A DNA stretch of 64,000 nucleotides, taken from assembly GCA_036346205.1 (NCBI GenBank), contig JARFJB010001495.1, forward strand, positions 4,112,501 through 4,176,500. The letters are read 5' to 3'. Each line of letters starts with the position of its first letter. Within the stretch, counting starts at the first letter, position 1. The stretch comes from Vesta saturnalis (lineage: Eukaryota > Arthropoda > Insecta > Coleoptera > Lampyridae). This document shows, piece after piece, positions 11,988 to 22,448 of the stretch. Under the pieces are notes generated by a model, which searched no databases, was not told the DNA's origin, and saw only the letters and a list, made by a program, of their open reading frames with translations. A program made the translations under genes and the position numbers.

Positions 11988-12061
11988 AAAAATTGTTAAA
12001 GATGTAGTAAACAATTTTATCAAATTTCACAAAATTGTTTACTACATCTTTAACAATTTTT
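11988..12061. repeat. perfect 31-bp inverted repeat, 12-nt spacer
   Basis: The arms are 11988-12018 and 12031-12061. They are exact reverse complements over 31 bp and both centre on GATGTAGTAAACAATTTT. The spacer is ATCAAATTTCAC. A transcript of either strand would form a long hairpin. No repeat-end or terminator role is evident. Confidence 0.9.
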
Positions 12062-12201
12062 ATAAGTCGCTTTTTGTTTCGCATTCATTTCCACACATGA
12101 AGACTTTCCTTTAGCAAAATGTCAGATCGTGTCACTGAATTGTCAACATCACAATTTTTTGATTAATTTTATAATACTGTGAAAAGATCACTTTAATTTC
12201 T

Positions 12202-12399
12202 ATGATGGATAACAGCACATTGACCAACATGCTCCAAGTGTACTTTAAATGTAATAAAAATAGAGGCCAAGCAGTGCATCTCTACATCAATCGATTTCCG
12301 AACAGAGAAATTCCTGATCAACGAAAATTCTCAAGACTTGAAAACAATTTAAGAAATTATGGTAGTTTCAAGAAGCCTAAAAGAAAGCATCGCCGGGTA
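12202..12399 (+). pseudogene. N-terminal fragment of a mariner (DD41D-type) transposase
   Basis: About 66 residues start MMDNSTLTNMLQVYFKCN and include the helix-turn-helix block QAVHLYINRFPNREIP. This aligns with the transposase at 24506 (ARLYEQRFPNRRHP at the same distance from Met, then a matching GS turn). The match stops at the Helitron-like terminus at 12406, with no catalytic domain left. Confidence 0.75.
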
Positions 12400-12406
12400 C
12401 TGCTAG
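12385..12406 (+). other. Helitron-like 3' terminus
   Basis: Ends GCCGGGTACTGCTAG followed by T. This closely matches the terminus at 15040 (GCCGGGAACTGCTAG, then T). A CTAG/CTRR end placed before T is the Helitron 3' signature. The upstream hairpin is weak here. The 5' end of the element was not found. Confidence 0.5.
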
Positions 12407-12465
12407 TATTTAATATAATCTTCTCACATTATTGTTAGGGATTGAAATTGAGATTGAAATTCATC

Positions 12466-13109
12466 ATGTAATTTTTCTAGTGGTATAAGACATCCTTTAT
12501 TTAACTATAAATTTTACTCACAAACATCTTCGTCTACTATAAAAGTCGAATTGAGTACTTTCATGCATATATCTTTCCTTCCGCTTTAGTTCTACGCTCT
12601 AGTCTACTACTATCACAATACTTTATATTGTGGCTTAACTTTTAATTTTCGCAATTCCTGCGATGGGTAATTCAGTGTTGCAATCAAGTGTACATAGCTA
12701 TTTAAATTTCTTACAATCCAATTGCAATCTTTGCGATCACTATGCAGTCTTTGCAATCTAGTTCCAATCTTTGCAATGAAATGTAATTTTTCTAGTGGTA
12801 TAAGACATCCTTTATTTAACTATAAATTTTACTCACAAACATCTTCGTCTACTATAAAAGTCGAATTGAGTACTTTCATGCATATATCTTTCCTTCCGCT
12901 TTTTCCTTTCAGCTTTAGTTCTACGCTCTAGTCTACTACTATCACAATACTTCATATTGTGACTTAACTTTTAATTTTCGCAATTCCTGCTATGGGTAAT
13001 TCAGTATTGCAATCAAGTGTACATAGCTATTTAAATTTCTTACAATCCAATTGCAATCTTTGCAATCACTATGCAGTCTTTGCAATCTAGTTCCAATCTT
13101 TGCAATGAA
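12466..13109. repeat. tandem duplication, two units of 315 and 329 bp
   Basis: Unit 1 is 12466-12780 and unit 2 is 12781-13109. They are nearly identical; unit 2 has an extra 14 bp in the CTTCCGC-TTTAG stretch, which looks like a local TTT-anchored duplication. Each unit ends in a cluster of the motifs TTGCAATC and CACTATGCAGTC. No coding potential was seen. A related motif cluster is at 39417-39497. Confidence 0.9.
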
Positions 13110-13481
13110 CGCATCGATGCAATTGATAACAATTAAATATTGATAAATGTGCAGTAAAAATATCTCCTGTGGCCTCTCGCAGGAGTAGTCGTTTTGGAAA
13201 TAAATTTCTTGTTGTATGATGGTTAAACAAAATCTATATAATTTTCAATTCAATTTATTTACTTCTGGCTTGATCCAAATGGATGTACAGAAGGAAGTTG
13301 GTCTTAATACAATTTTTACAATACATTACAATACGTAAAAATATTAAAAGAAAATTTCTTGAAGTAATAATAATTATAAAATTGAAAAGTAGAAATAAAT
13401 CAACATTCGTAAACAAAAAAAGGAAATAAAACAAAACATACATATAAGTACACAATCAAATTAAGTTTTCTAATTCTAATT

Positions 13482-16369
13482 CTAATTATTTAACTTTTCT
13501 ACAATAGTCGGTTCCTGTTTAAATGTTAATAAATTAATTATGTTCTCCTCCTTACTATTGTTTTCTGCTATATATCTGTCAATAAATTTTGTTCTTAAAT
13601 TATTATAAGCCGGGCAGTTTATTATGGTATGAATGAGATCATCAGGTGAATTTAAATTACACATTTTACATAGCTGATCAGAATCAAATATATAACTATT
13701 TTGATGTAAATACATAAAAACTGTTTTCTTGTTGGTTAATCGTAATTGCGCAATTAACCATAGCTTATTAATATTGACATTTAATGTTAAATAAAATTTA
13801 ACATATTGTAGCATAGTTTCGGGACGCGATCATCCGGCATCTTCAGAAGACATTGTCACCAGTTTAGTAGTCTTTTAAATACCTTCATATCAGTGCTGAT
13901 TCTACCAATTTCAAGTCTTACGAAGGCGTCCGGAGTGTTTTTAGGTAAATGTAATACCTGCTTTAGAAACCTAAGCTGCCCCCTTTCTATAACGTAACTA
14001 TGTGTAGGACTCCAGGTTTCTGCTAAATAAGAGTAAAATTGACTCAGATATCGACTCAAAAAGTAGGATTTTGGTATTCCAGTTATTACTCTTACAGGTT
14101 CTCAACAATGATAGAACTGTACTACTGGCAGCTATGTTTTTATTAAGAAATAATTTACTAGTTTTAGAACATTTAGCAGAGGGGAAAAAAGAAACTCCTA
14201 GATAAGAAAAATAATTACAATAATTAGTGGGTTCAGATCTGTAAATTAAATGTTTTTGATAGGAAGTGTGTCAGCCCTTTGAAAAGACCATAACAAATGG
14301 TTTACTTGTATTAACAGCAAGGCTGTTCTCATGGCAGTATTCGTCCAAAATAATAAGGTTTCTTTGGGCCGAAATCCAAGTTGGAGCCAGCACAACCATA
14401 TCGTCAGCATAGAGTAGAAGGTGAAGGTCTTTAGCTTTATTTATTGTGAGTCCAGTAGAGCCACGATTAATAAAATAGTCAACAATATCAGAAATATATA
14501 AAAGGAAAAAAGAAGGGGACTCAGTATTTCACCCTGTAATACACCTTCCGATATAGAAATTTCACTGGATGTAAAATCTTGCTCTTCTATTACCAATGAT
14601 GCATGTTTGTACAGGTTTACTATTATATGTAGAAATTTGCTGCTTACCCCGATGTTATACCAACATAAACCATAACTTGTCATGGTTTATGGAATCAAAC
14701 GCGCTTTTATAATCTATAAATACAGCGAATACTTTCCTCTTTTTAAGCCTTAAGGAAATATTTTGAACGCCAGGTAAAACAAATACGCAATCCCGACAAC
14801 CCCACTATGTCTGAAACTCATTTGCTCCTCATATAATATTTTTTATTGCAAATTTCAAGATTTTTTTAGAAAAAGGGTGAGGGAGAGTGAGAGGAGTGAG
14901 AGCGAGGGGGAGAGGGAGAGTGAGAAGGCAAGGGAGAGACAGGGAGGGGAAGAGGCAGTGGGGAGGGAGATGGGGTTGGAGAGGGAGAGAAAGGGTGTGT
15001 TTTACAGTTGAGCGCAGCAAAGCGCGCCGGGAACTGCTAGTAGTCTTATAAAATTGGTCCCATTCATAACAAGAAATCTGATTAGTTTTAAATCTGAATT
15101 TTGAAATAGCTGACCAGAATTCGCTAGGGTTTTTCACATTAGGGAGAGTGGTAGATATACTACTAAAATAAGTACTTTCTCTATTTTTAATAATTAGGTT
15201 ATATTCTTTTTGTAATTTACAATATTGTGTCAAGGAGGTAGCATCAAAACAATTTTTTTTGCAATGAGCTAACTGAATTCTAACCTTTTTTTAGCACAAC
15301 ATTCACGGTTGAACCACGGTTTCCTATCTATATCTTTACTGTTCCGAGTTTGGCGTAACTTTTTTGTAACAAGTATTCCAGATTCTGTCATAAGCTTATA
15401 CATACCGTCTAAAAAGTAACTATGTCCATTGCAGGAATTTTCAAAGTTAATATCTACTAAATTAAAATCATGTTGCAGAGAGTTGAATTTTTCTAGCAGA
15501 CCTTTGTCTCTTGTTATACTAGTAGTATAGGTTTTAGGCGACACTTCTTTACGATCCGAAAGAGAATTGTTAGAACAAAATCAGAAATTTGAATAATTTG
15601 CTATTTTTATTTTAGTTTCAAACTTGAATACTAAAACATGATGATCTAAAATATCAACTTGCTTACTAATAACTTGAAATAAACTCATAGGTAAATTTGT
15701 TATAAATTAATGCACGTGTTTGAACTTTTTGCAATCCTGGTAGGTGTGGTAATTGTATAATGTAGGTACGTTGTAAGAACTAAAAATATTCAACAACTTG
15801 GTTAATGTCGGGGAAGATCTTAGAAAATTTACATTAAAATCCCCACACAAGATAATATTTGTATCATCACTAACAGTATTTAATATATTTTCGATATTCG
15901 TTATCAATATAGAATTGTTTCGCGCAGGCATATATAAGGACAAAATAGTGGTTTGATAGTTAACTAATCTTACACCACATACTTCAAAATATGTTTCTAC
16001 AGATAGATCTTGAACCTCTACAAGATTCTCAAATTGTACTCGTTGTTTTATAAATATAACTGTTCCCCCATGATTGTTGTCAGATCTGGTAAAATAAGAA
16101 ACAATTTCATAATTGTCAATAGTTATAGCTAATAATTCTTCCGCTTTCAGCCAGTGCTCATTGATACAAAGCACATCAAAATTACAGTATTCGTCAAATA
16201 ATATTAACAAATTGTCAATTTTGTTTGAGTATTTAAATGGATGACTGAAAGGAAGGAATCTTTTATACTTTACTTTTAATGTGGGACTTACAGGAAAAAA
16301 AGAATTATCTAAAATATCACTTATTTTATCATCACATTTGTCAGTATCTTTTGCACCATTAGCTATCAC
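13482..16369 (-). pseudogene. LINE-2 ORF2: endonuclease and reverse transcriptase
   Basis: Minus strand. The endonuclease (16369-15707) has CINEHWL, GGTVIFI and CGDFNVNFL; a DHHVLVF block (about 15625) supplies the catalytic Asp-His. A PWFNREC block sits near 15310. RT blocks are FIDYKSAFDSINHDKLW (about 14720), EGVLQGEILSPLLFSFY and the catalytic YADD (14400-14411). The C-terminal part has AETWSPTHSYVIERGQLRFL, KRLLNW-stop-QCLLKMPDD and a CCHC-like end, CKMC then H and C (about 13660). A Helitron-like segment replaces the part between WDQFYKT and the CRDCVFVL block, with about 100-150 codons missing. Multiple stops and shifts make it non-functional. Confidence 0.88.
14822..15040 (+). mobile_element. 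short non-autonomous Helitron-like insertion in LINE-2
   Basis: The plus strand ends with GCGCAGCAAAGCGC, which folds into a GCGC/GCGC hairpin, then GCCGGGAACTG and CTAG, followed by T. This is the Helitron 3' layout. The interior (14875-15000) is an almost pure purine GAGAGGGAG tract. The left boundary is estimated from where LINE-2 coding resumes. LINE-2 sequence is missing across the insertion, so a deletion accompanied or followed it. Confidence 0.6.
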
Positions 16370-16562
16370 AGTAACGTCAGTCTGAGTAATTACGTTTTCT
16401 CCAAGAAAATTAGTATCTGAAACACTGTTCGCGCATCACATAAACATTTGTCAATATCTTTTGTACCAATACCATTAACTGTCACAGTAACATTAGTCTC
16501 AGTAATTAAGTTATTTCCAAGAAAATTAGTATCTAAAACAGTGTTACGCGCGTAAGATAAAC
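16331..16562. repeat. 110-bp tandem duplication in LINE-2 linker
   Basis: Two diverged units start near 16337 and 16447 with a period of 110 bp. On the minus strand they encode matching peptides: DTNFLGENVITQTDVTV and DTNFLGNNLITETNVTV, each followed by KD(T/I)DKC. The duplication lies just upstream of the endonuclease domain. Confidence 0.85.
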
Positions 16563-16609
16563 CAGTTAAATTTCCAACATTTTTATTATAAACATACACT
16601 TAACGTTTG

Positions 16610-16765
16610 TCAGAAATTGATAATATTATTTGCAAGATTATTTTTGCCAGACCCGTTCAAATATAGATCGTGACGAGGAACCATATCGCGTCTATGATTT
16701 ACTTCGATCAATGCAACAAGACTTGATGGGCATTTTGTGATTATGTAGTTGATGTTTTTATTCAA
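16610..16765 (-). pseudogene. LINE-2 ORF1 C-terminus, esterase-like ending
   Basis: The minus-strand open stretch ends LVALIEVNHRRDMVPRHD then LYLNGSGKNNLANNI and a stop. The R-H-D-x-x-L-N-x-x-G-K pattern resembles the C-terminal catalytic His block of SGNH/GDSL esterase domains found in some LINE ORF1 proteins. The match is by pattern only, over about 50 residues. Confidence 0.45.
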
Positions 16766-17027
16766 TTAATATACTTTTTTATTTAACTGAAATTTATCAT
16801 ATGTATATGGTATAGTACAGAATAAAAAATTCAAATGTTGGCAATGATCTATAATACTCGATAGGGATTTACAAATAGGATGGAGACCAGTGTAATCCAA
16901 ACAAGATTACGGGCGTGACTGTCGGCTAATAACAAAATTTTCCGTTTTTTTGTGCATCGTATTATTATTACTTATAACATTGTATTTCTTTTCATAATTA
17001 TTGTTTAACGCTACGAGTTCTTTACAT

Positions 17028-17315
17028 TTAAATCTTAATTGACTTACCAAATCTTTCTAAATTTTGAATCAGTAGCTCAAGATTAATATTTTTAAGCTGT
17101 ATTTCCTGTATCTCTTCAATATTTGGTACTTGCCAGTTATGAAACTTATCTGCACGTGTTTCAGATTTTTCAATTTTATTAATCAAAATATTTTGAAGTA
17201 AAAGTTTACCTAAGAATGCCTTTTTCAAATTTTTTGCTTTGATCCCATGCTTATCTAGTTCTTCTTTCATCTCCTTAACGTTAAAATATTCCATCGCACA
17301 GAAATTGAGAATCAA
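17028..17315 (-). CDS. small ORF of unknown function, SAP-like N-terminus
   Basis: 95 codons starting MILNFCAMEYFNVKEMKE, rich in Lys, Glu and Leu. The stretch NVKEMKEELDKHGIKAKNLK resembles a SAP DNA-binding helix pair (leucine pattern with a central Gly), and the second half is predicted helical. It lies in LINE-2 territory but does not look like LINE ORF1. It may be part of an unrecognised insertion at 16800-17600, or a chance frame. Confidence 0.25.
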   Translation of the reverse strand: MILNFCAMEYFNVKEMKEELDKHGIKAKNLKKAFLGKLLLQNILINKIEKSETRADKFHNWQVPNIEEIQEIQLKNINLELLIQNLERFGKSIKI

Positions 17316-17756
17316 ATCGTTACTTCACAGTAACAATTCTTGTTTTGTACACATTATACATTAAAAATCACTACATGACTTTCATTTTTTTTGTTAATTC
17401 TATACACATATTGATGAAATTATTAATAAGTGATAGTCTTGTAATTTATAAAGATTCGCTTTATTAAAAACAATTCACAGCTAGGACAGAAAAATTGCAC
17501 GTCCGTACACCGTTCAATTACTTCCTGTATGTAAATGAAATGAAAATTAATATAAACAGGTCGCTCATTGTGAGGAAGATTCATTTTCCCTTTATTTCTC
17601 ATGACATGTAATATATAAATTTATTTTTCACAGAAGTCTATAAAAACTTAATTACAATTTAAGAAGTTTGTCCCTTCCCAAATCGCCTGCGATAAATACA
17701 ATCAATCATATCTGTTTCTACATTGTTAAATACATGATTTTGTACCACCACGTATA

Positions 17757-18899
17757 CAGGGTCCGCCTTTGGGAGATGATCCTATGAGTATCTGCTAAAC
17801 CAAACTTATTATGATTGTGAAAATTTGGTGACAGGGTAATGATGTTAGGGCTAACTCATCTAAAATATTTTCACGTTCGTACCACTTCCGGTTATACCGG
17901 AAGTCGGTACTTCAGATGCGGTCTTAGTAATAACTCGTTAATTGTTCTGTTCCTGTCAAACAATTTGAATAAAACTTTAAGGTGTTGTAGGCAAAGGTTT
18001 ATTGCAACAGTCTGCAAAAAATGATATTTGTATTTTTCATAAAAATAAAATTATGAATGTCTAAACTTGAGTATAAAAAAATGCAAGTTACTCAAAAAAA
18101 TCAAATGGAAACCCCTATTTTTTATTCTCAGATCGATTTAACGTCAAAAATTTTTGCTTAAATCTTTATTTGCCTAAACGTAACAGTTTCATACTTATTA
18201 TCAAAAAAGTCTCAAAATTTGTGATAAAAATGAGCTACATACTTAAATCTAGTATTCCTTGTTCGTAGTCGTGGTTGAAAAAGTTACTGCAAAAAATTAT
18301 AAAAATTGACAATTTTGTGATTCAAAAGTCATTTTTGCCAAATAGAAATTTTCTAAGTCATTTTTTTTCAAATTCGATATACAACATAAGTGTAAAAATT
18401 TAATACTTTATGAGTAAATCGAAAAAAACTACTTTTTACTGCGGAGGTAGTTGCTACATACTTATCAGTGCATTCTTACAGGATAAAGTCGCTTATTTAG
18501 TATTTCTTGCTCGTGATCAAATGTAAATTAATTTACAATAAATGTTCAAAATGTTGACCGTTAGACGCAAGACATTGTTGAACCCGTTATTACTAAGACC
18601 GCATCTGTCAATTTTTTTAGAAAATTTTTTTTTTAAAACGACTGAGATTTCGTATCTAGTTTATTTAAGAAACTTACCTTAAAATTCGACATAGAATCCA
18701 AAAATGTATTAATGTACGGGGTGTTCCATTTAAAATAAGCGACTAAGTACGACTTCCGGTATAACCGGAAGTGGTACGAACGTGAAAATATTTTAGATGA
18801 GTTGGCCCTAACATCATTACCCTGTCACCAAATTTTCAAAATTATAGTAAGTTTGGTTTAGCAGATACTCATAGAATCAGCTCCCAAAGGCGGACCCTG
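17757..18899. mobile_element. non-autonomous TIR element (1,143 bp) in copia LTR
   Basis: TIRs begin CAGGGTCCGCCTTTGGGAG and run about 150 bp with only a few differences. A TA is duplicated on each side (17755-17756, 18900-18901). Comparison with the uninterrupted right LTR (GTATATACACAAAAG) confirms a TA insertion. Inside the TIRs is ACTTCCGGT-TAT-ACCGGAAGT (17884-17904, mirrored at 18752-18772). A second perfect 22-bp inverted pair is at 17913-17934 and 18586-18607. No transposase is encoded; the frames inside are AT-rich noise. It is probably a MITE-like relative of a Tc1/mariner-type element. Confidence 0.9.
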
Positions 18900-18951
18900 T
18901 ATCCACAAAAGTAATGCTGTGAAGTTAGTAGTAGATTTATGTTGTTAAAGG

Positions 18952-18953
<2 letters not shown>

Positions 18954-19024
<71 letters not shown>
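18954..19024. repeat. (TA)n expansion inside copia left LTR
   Basis: About 70 bp of TA followed by GTGTGTATGTATG repeats. The right LTR has only a short GATATATGTGTGTATAAC at the matching place, so the tract grew after the element inserted. Confidence 0.85.
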
Positions 19025-19030
<6 letters not shown>

Positions 19031-19667
19031 ATGTATGTATGTATGTATAAGAGAATTTTTTTTTGTTTATTACCTAAGAACTGTTTAGTTAATGTTTGTA
19101 TAAACAAGTGTCATATATTTGTGTTTACAATAAAAGCAAATACACAATACACAAATACCGGGGTAAAAGTAAACGATTTTTACCATCTTGTAAAATTGTA
19201 TAATTTAAAGAAAAATAAAAGGCTTTCTTGTAAAATATTACAAATAAAATGTTTAGGACAATTTTGGGTGTTTAAGCTTTTATTTAAGAATAAAATTTTT
19301 AATTAAAAATTCAAAAAAACCGTCATTTATCTACATTTACATTTACCCCAGTTAACCGGGGTAAATGTAAACATGTATCTGGGGCATCATTACAAATAAT
19401 ACAATCATAACAAGGGTAAAAGTAAACAATTCCACTATTAAACTTTCTGGATTTTTTTTAGCATTTTTAACGCATTTTTACATTTACCCCGAAAAATCGG
19501 TAACAAAAAAATAAACACCTAGGCAGGTAGAAAATCATTTTATTTAGATATTTATAACAAACAAAAATATTACAAAACATTAACAAAAAAGTTGGTACAA
19601 ACTTATTAAAATAAAAACTCACTTATCGCTGGTATCAGTCGGTAAAAATAACAGAAATTGTAAATAA

Positions 19668-20054
19668 AGACACCGAGCTGGTAGCGTAGTGGTGACACGA
19701 CCTGCTTAGAACTCGGGAGGTAATGGGTTCCATTCCCGTTACCGTCTACCTTGTATGAGGTTTTATCAGGTGGTTTTCCTCATACTCATGTAGCGGCATG
19801 GTCGCATGCACACCACGTGCGGCTACTTAGGCGAATGCTGGGGTAGTAGTTTCCCCCTTAGAACCCTAACTGCGTTCCTTCCGATCCTATCCTGACTACA
19901 CCCATCCTTAATCCCACCATGCATATGTACGTAATGTATGTATGTATGCTGGGAATCCATGATTCTAAATGAAGGAGCACGGAAAGCTCGAGTAGCCCAC
20001 CCTCCTCCTTGGGGAGGGAATTAAATACGTGGCCCTTTACTTTTCCTTCCTTTT
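19668..20054 (+). mobile_element. tRNA-derived SINE of a second family
   Basis: The head reads CACCGAGCTGGTAGCGTAGT with A box TGGTAGCGTAGTGG and B box GGGTTCCATTCCC (one mismatch from consensus). The body includes a GTATGTATGTATG stretch and ends in TTTTCCTTCCTTTT. The flanks TAAATAAAGA (left) and TAAATAAAAA (right) fit a target duplication. The sequence differs from the 7.7-8.2 kb SINE family. Confidence 0.8.
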
Positions 20055-20738
20055 AAATAAAAACAAAAGTTAAATATTATTAAGAAATTACTGTTGTAAC
20101 TTTTTTATCAAAATCATAATAAATTCTTTCACCTTTTTGCATTATTTAGGAAATGGTAAAACCCGTAGAATTTGTTTCTGAGCTCGAGTCAATTGCAAAA
20201 TTTATGTCAATAGCTTTAGAGCGACAACCTCAACCTCACCATTATCCACGACGTTTTCGACCGCACACACATACTTATAAATTGTATTCCTTTTACCCCC
20301 CTTAAACTCAACAAGGAGAAAATCGTCGATTTTTGGTTTAACTGTAGTTAAGTTTAATATATCTTCACCATTCGTAAAGTCTCCTTCCTAAGGGCTATCC
20401 TCACCATCACTTTTAAATGGCGAACACCCATCGCTGGAAGTTTCATCGTATTTTTTCGTTTTACTTGCCTTTATTTTTCAGAAAACCTAAGTCCTTCTCT
20501 GAGCTTTTTTCGTTTTACTTGCCCGTTTTTTATTTTTCACAAAACCTAAGTCCTTCTCTGAGCTTTTTCTTTTTGTTGTCTATTTCTTTTTTGAATTCTG
20601 GCTGGAGTCAGCCTTTAATTTCTCTTTCTTTGTTGTACTCTTTAGCATTTTCCGCTCCCCCGCTTCTTTTAATATATTTCGTACTTCCCAAGTAGTTAAT
20701 ACTTTCCCATATTTAAATGGTCATAATCTAGGTATTAC

Positions 20739-22448
20739 TTATTTTTCTGTGGGATTCCTACTTTCGATTGTTGTTGTATTGTCTTTTTTTTCTGGAGACG
20801 CAAAAACAATTTTTGAAGTGATGTTTCGGATGATAATTTGTAAATTCTGATTTAAACTAATACTGTCAGGGCAGGTAGACGTGCACTGTACAATAATTTT
20901 ACCATTTTCTTGATCCTCAAAACACACAGACGTACAGGTTTGTGTGGCTTGGTGCTTACATTTGCTATTTTCTTTAGATATCAAGACATTATTACAAGCA
21001 GACGTACAAGTTTCTGTTACTTGATTTTCACATTGACCGTTTTCTGGAGATAGCATGACACTTTGGTTAGCTACTGAATTACACGTACTTGCCAGACTAC
21101 CTCATTTTGAAGTTATGGAGTGGTATTAGCTGTTGTTTTCTGTTTACTTCTTTCATTTATGTCTTGTGTTTCCGCAACTACTTCTTCTGAAGACGCGGAT
21201 GATGGCTGTCTAGGTTGCTCAAAAATATCTGGTTTCTTCATTAAATAAGCCTCCAAATCTGATTTATTGGATTTATCTTTCGGAAATTCGGTGCTATCAA
21301 CAGGAAATATGCCAGAGCTCTTGAACCCTAAAACAATATTTGATTTTTTTTAGAGCAAGAAACCATACTTCGCCAAGCAACTCCACAAAAACGGATTTCG
21401 ACAATCTGCCAGTACCTTTGCCCATTTGGTTTTTACCAAATTCCAATACGCTTTTTCTCCCAGAATGTCTTGACTGGTACAAAGACACATTTGTCAAGGG
21501 GTTGCAGAAGATCTATTAGATGGCTCAGCAGTTTTATTAGTGTTATTTAATTCGCAATTGCCTCTTCAACTAGGCGAACGCTAATATGGCTCTTGTGCTC
21601 ATCATACAGCAACACGAAACTTCATTGAAATCTGCTGAAAAATTGTGGCTCTTCCGGCCACCCATTCTTCGACACAGAATACCGTGTACCTGGATAAGAT
21701 TTTTCTGAAATCCAGCGAGCTTGGACTCCTACTCCTTTAAACACTTTCTCCGAGGGGTGTAGACAAGAGCCATCGGCACTTATACATGCCAAAACTGTAG
21801 TAGACTCAGTACCTGAGTAACTCGACTTAGAGCTTTTTCTTTTTCACCGATGACTCTTAGACGACTTGGATCACTTTTAATCCCGGGCTCATCTGCATTA
21901 TATAATAAACAAGCTTTCTTTTGAGATAGAAGGTTTAATCTACTTAAAGGTGGACTGAGGTCTTCATAAAACTGATATATAATATCAGGCTGTCAGGCTG
22001 TCTAGCTTCTACCCTACATTTTTGTAAATGTTCGGGTTTCTTTAGCGACAAAATATTGCTGTCTTTTTAGGAACACGTAGTATCAGTCTTCACTGGGTCT
22101 TTCATCAATAAATGGCGTTCTTAAATTGTTTCTTGTTACGTATTGCTGGATTAAATTTAGTAGCTCATCTTTGTCGCATGGGTAACCAGTCCTAGCCCTG
22201 GCCAACAGGCAGTCCACAATTTTCGATTCCATTTTTGGAGTCAAGAGTGTTTTGTGCCCGCGAACAGTGGCATCTAAATATGTTTTTCGCCTATTTAATC
22301 TTTGATAAATTACCACAATGGGTACATTATAAAAGTTTTGAGCTTCACGGTACGTTTTATTTTCATTTTGAACGTCAGTAACCGCATTAAGCAAATCCTC
22401 CTTACCATATGACGGTCCAGTTGTCTTCCGGGTATATTTTTGAGGCAT
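20739..22448 (-). pseudogene. pogo-A transposase, heavily degraded
   Basis: The minus strand starts MPQKYTRKTTGPSYGKEDLL (22448), a CENP-B/pogo-type HTH start, followed by a second DNA-binding block with KMESKIVDCLLARARTGYPC. The catalytic domain is recognisable in pieces: YNADEPGIKSDPSRLRVIGE (first Asp, about 21900-21840), then YWNLV-KTKWAKVL and GFKSSGIFPVDSTEFP (about 21440-21290), typical of the pogo C-terminus. Between and after these it is broken by many stops. The tail at 21056-20739 has Cys-rich repeated CTS-C-like units of unknown role. Confidence 0.75.

Larger units (their letters stand above)
13242..17723 (-). mobile_element. LINE-2, 3' part (left of the copia insertion)
   Basis: Minus-strand non-LTR retrotransposon with ORF1 followed by ORF2. 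The 3' end is at about 13242 in a short AATTGAATTGAAAA-type tail, after a conserved 3' UTR (CATTTGGATCAAGCCAGAAG on the minus strand). The element is split by the copia element at 17724-31589 and continues at 31590-31990. It also contains a Helitron-like insertion (about 14822-15040). The stretch 16800-17600 is poorly explained and may be a further insertion. The class is EN+RT without a visible RNase H, CR1/RTE-like; the exact clade is unresolved. Confidence 0.85.

Noticed and set aside
14875..15000. Simple GA-rich microsatellite
   Set aside because: It lies inside a segment with a Helitron-like 3' end, so it is better seen as the element's interior.
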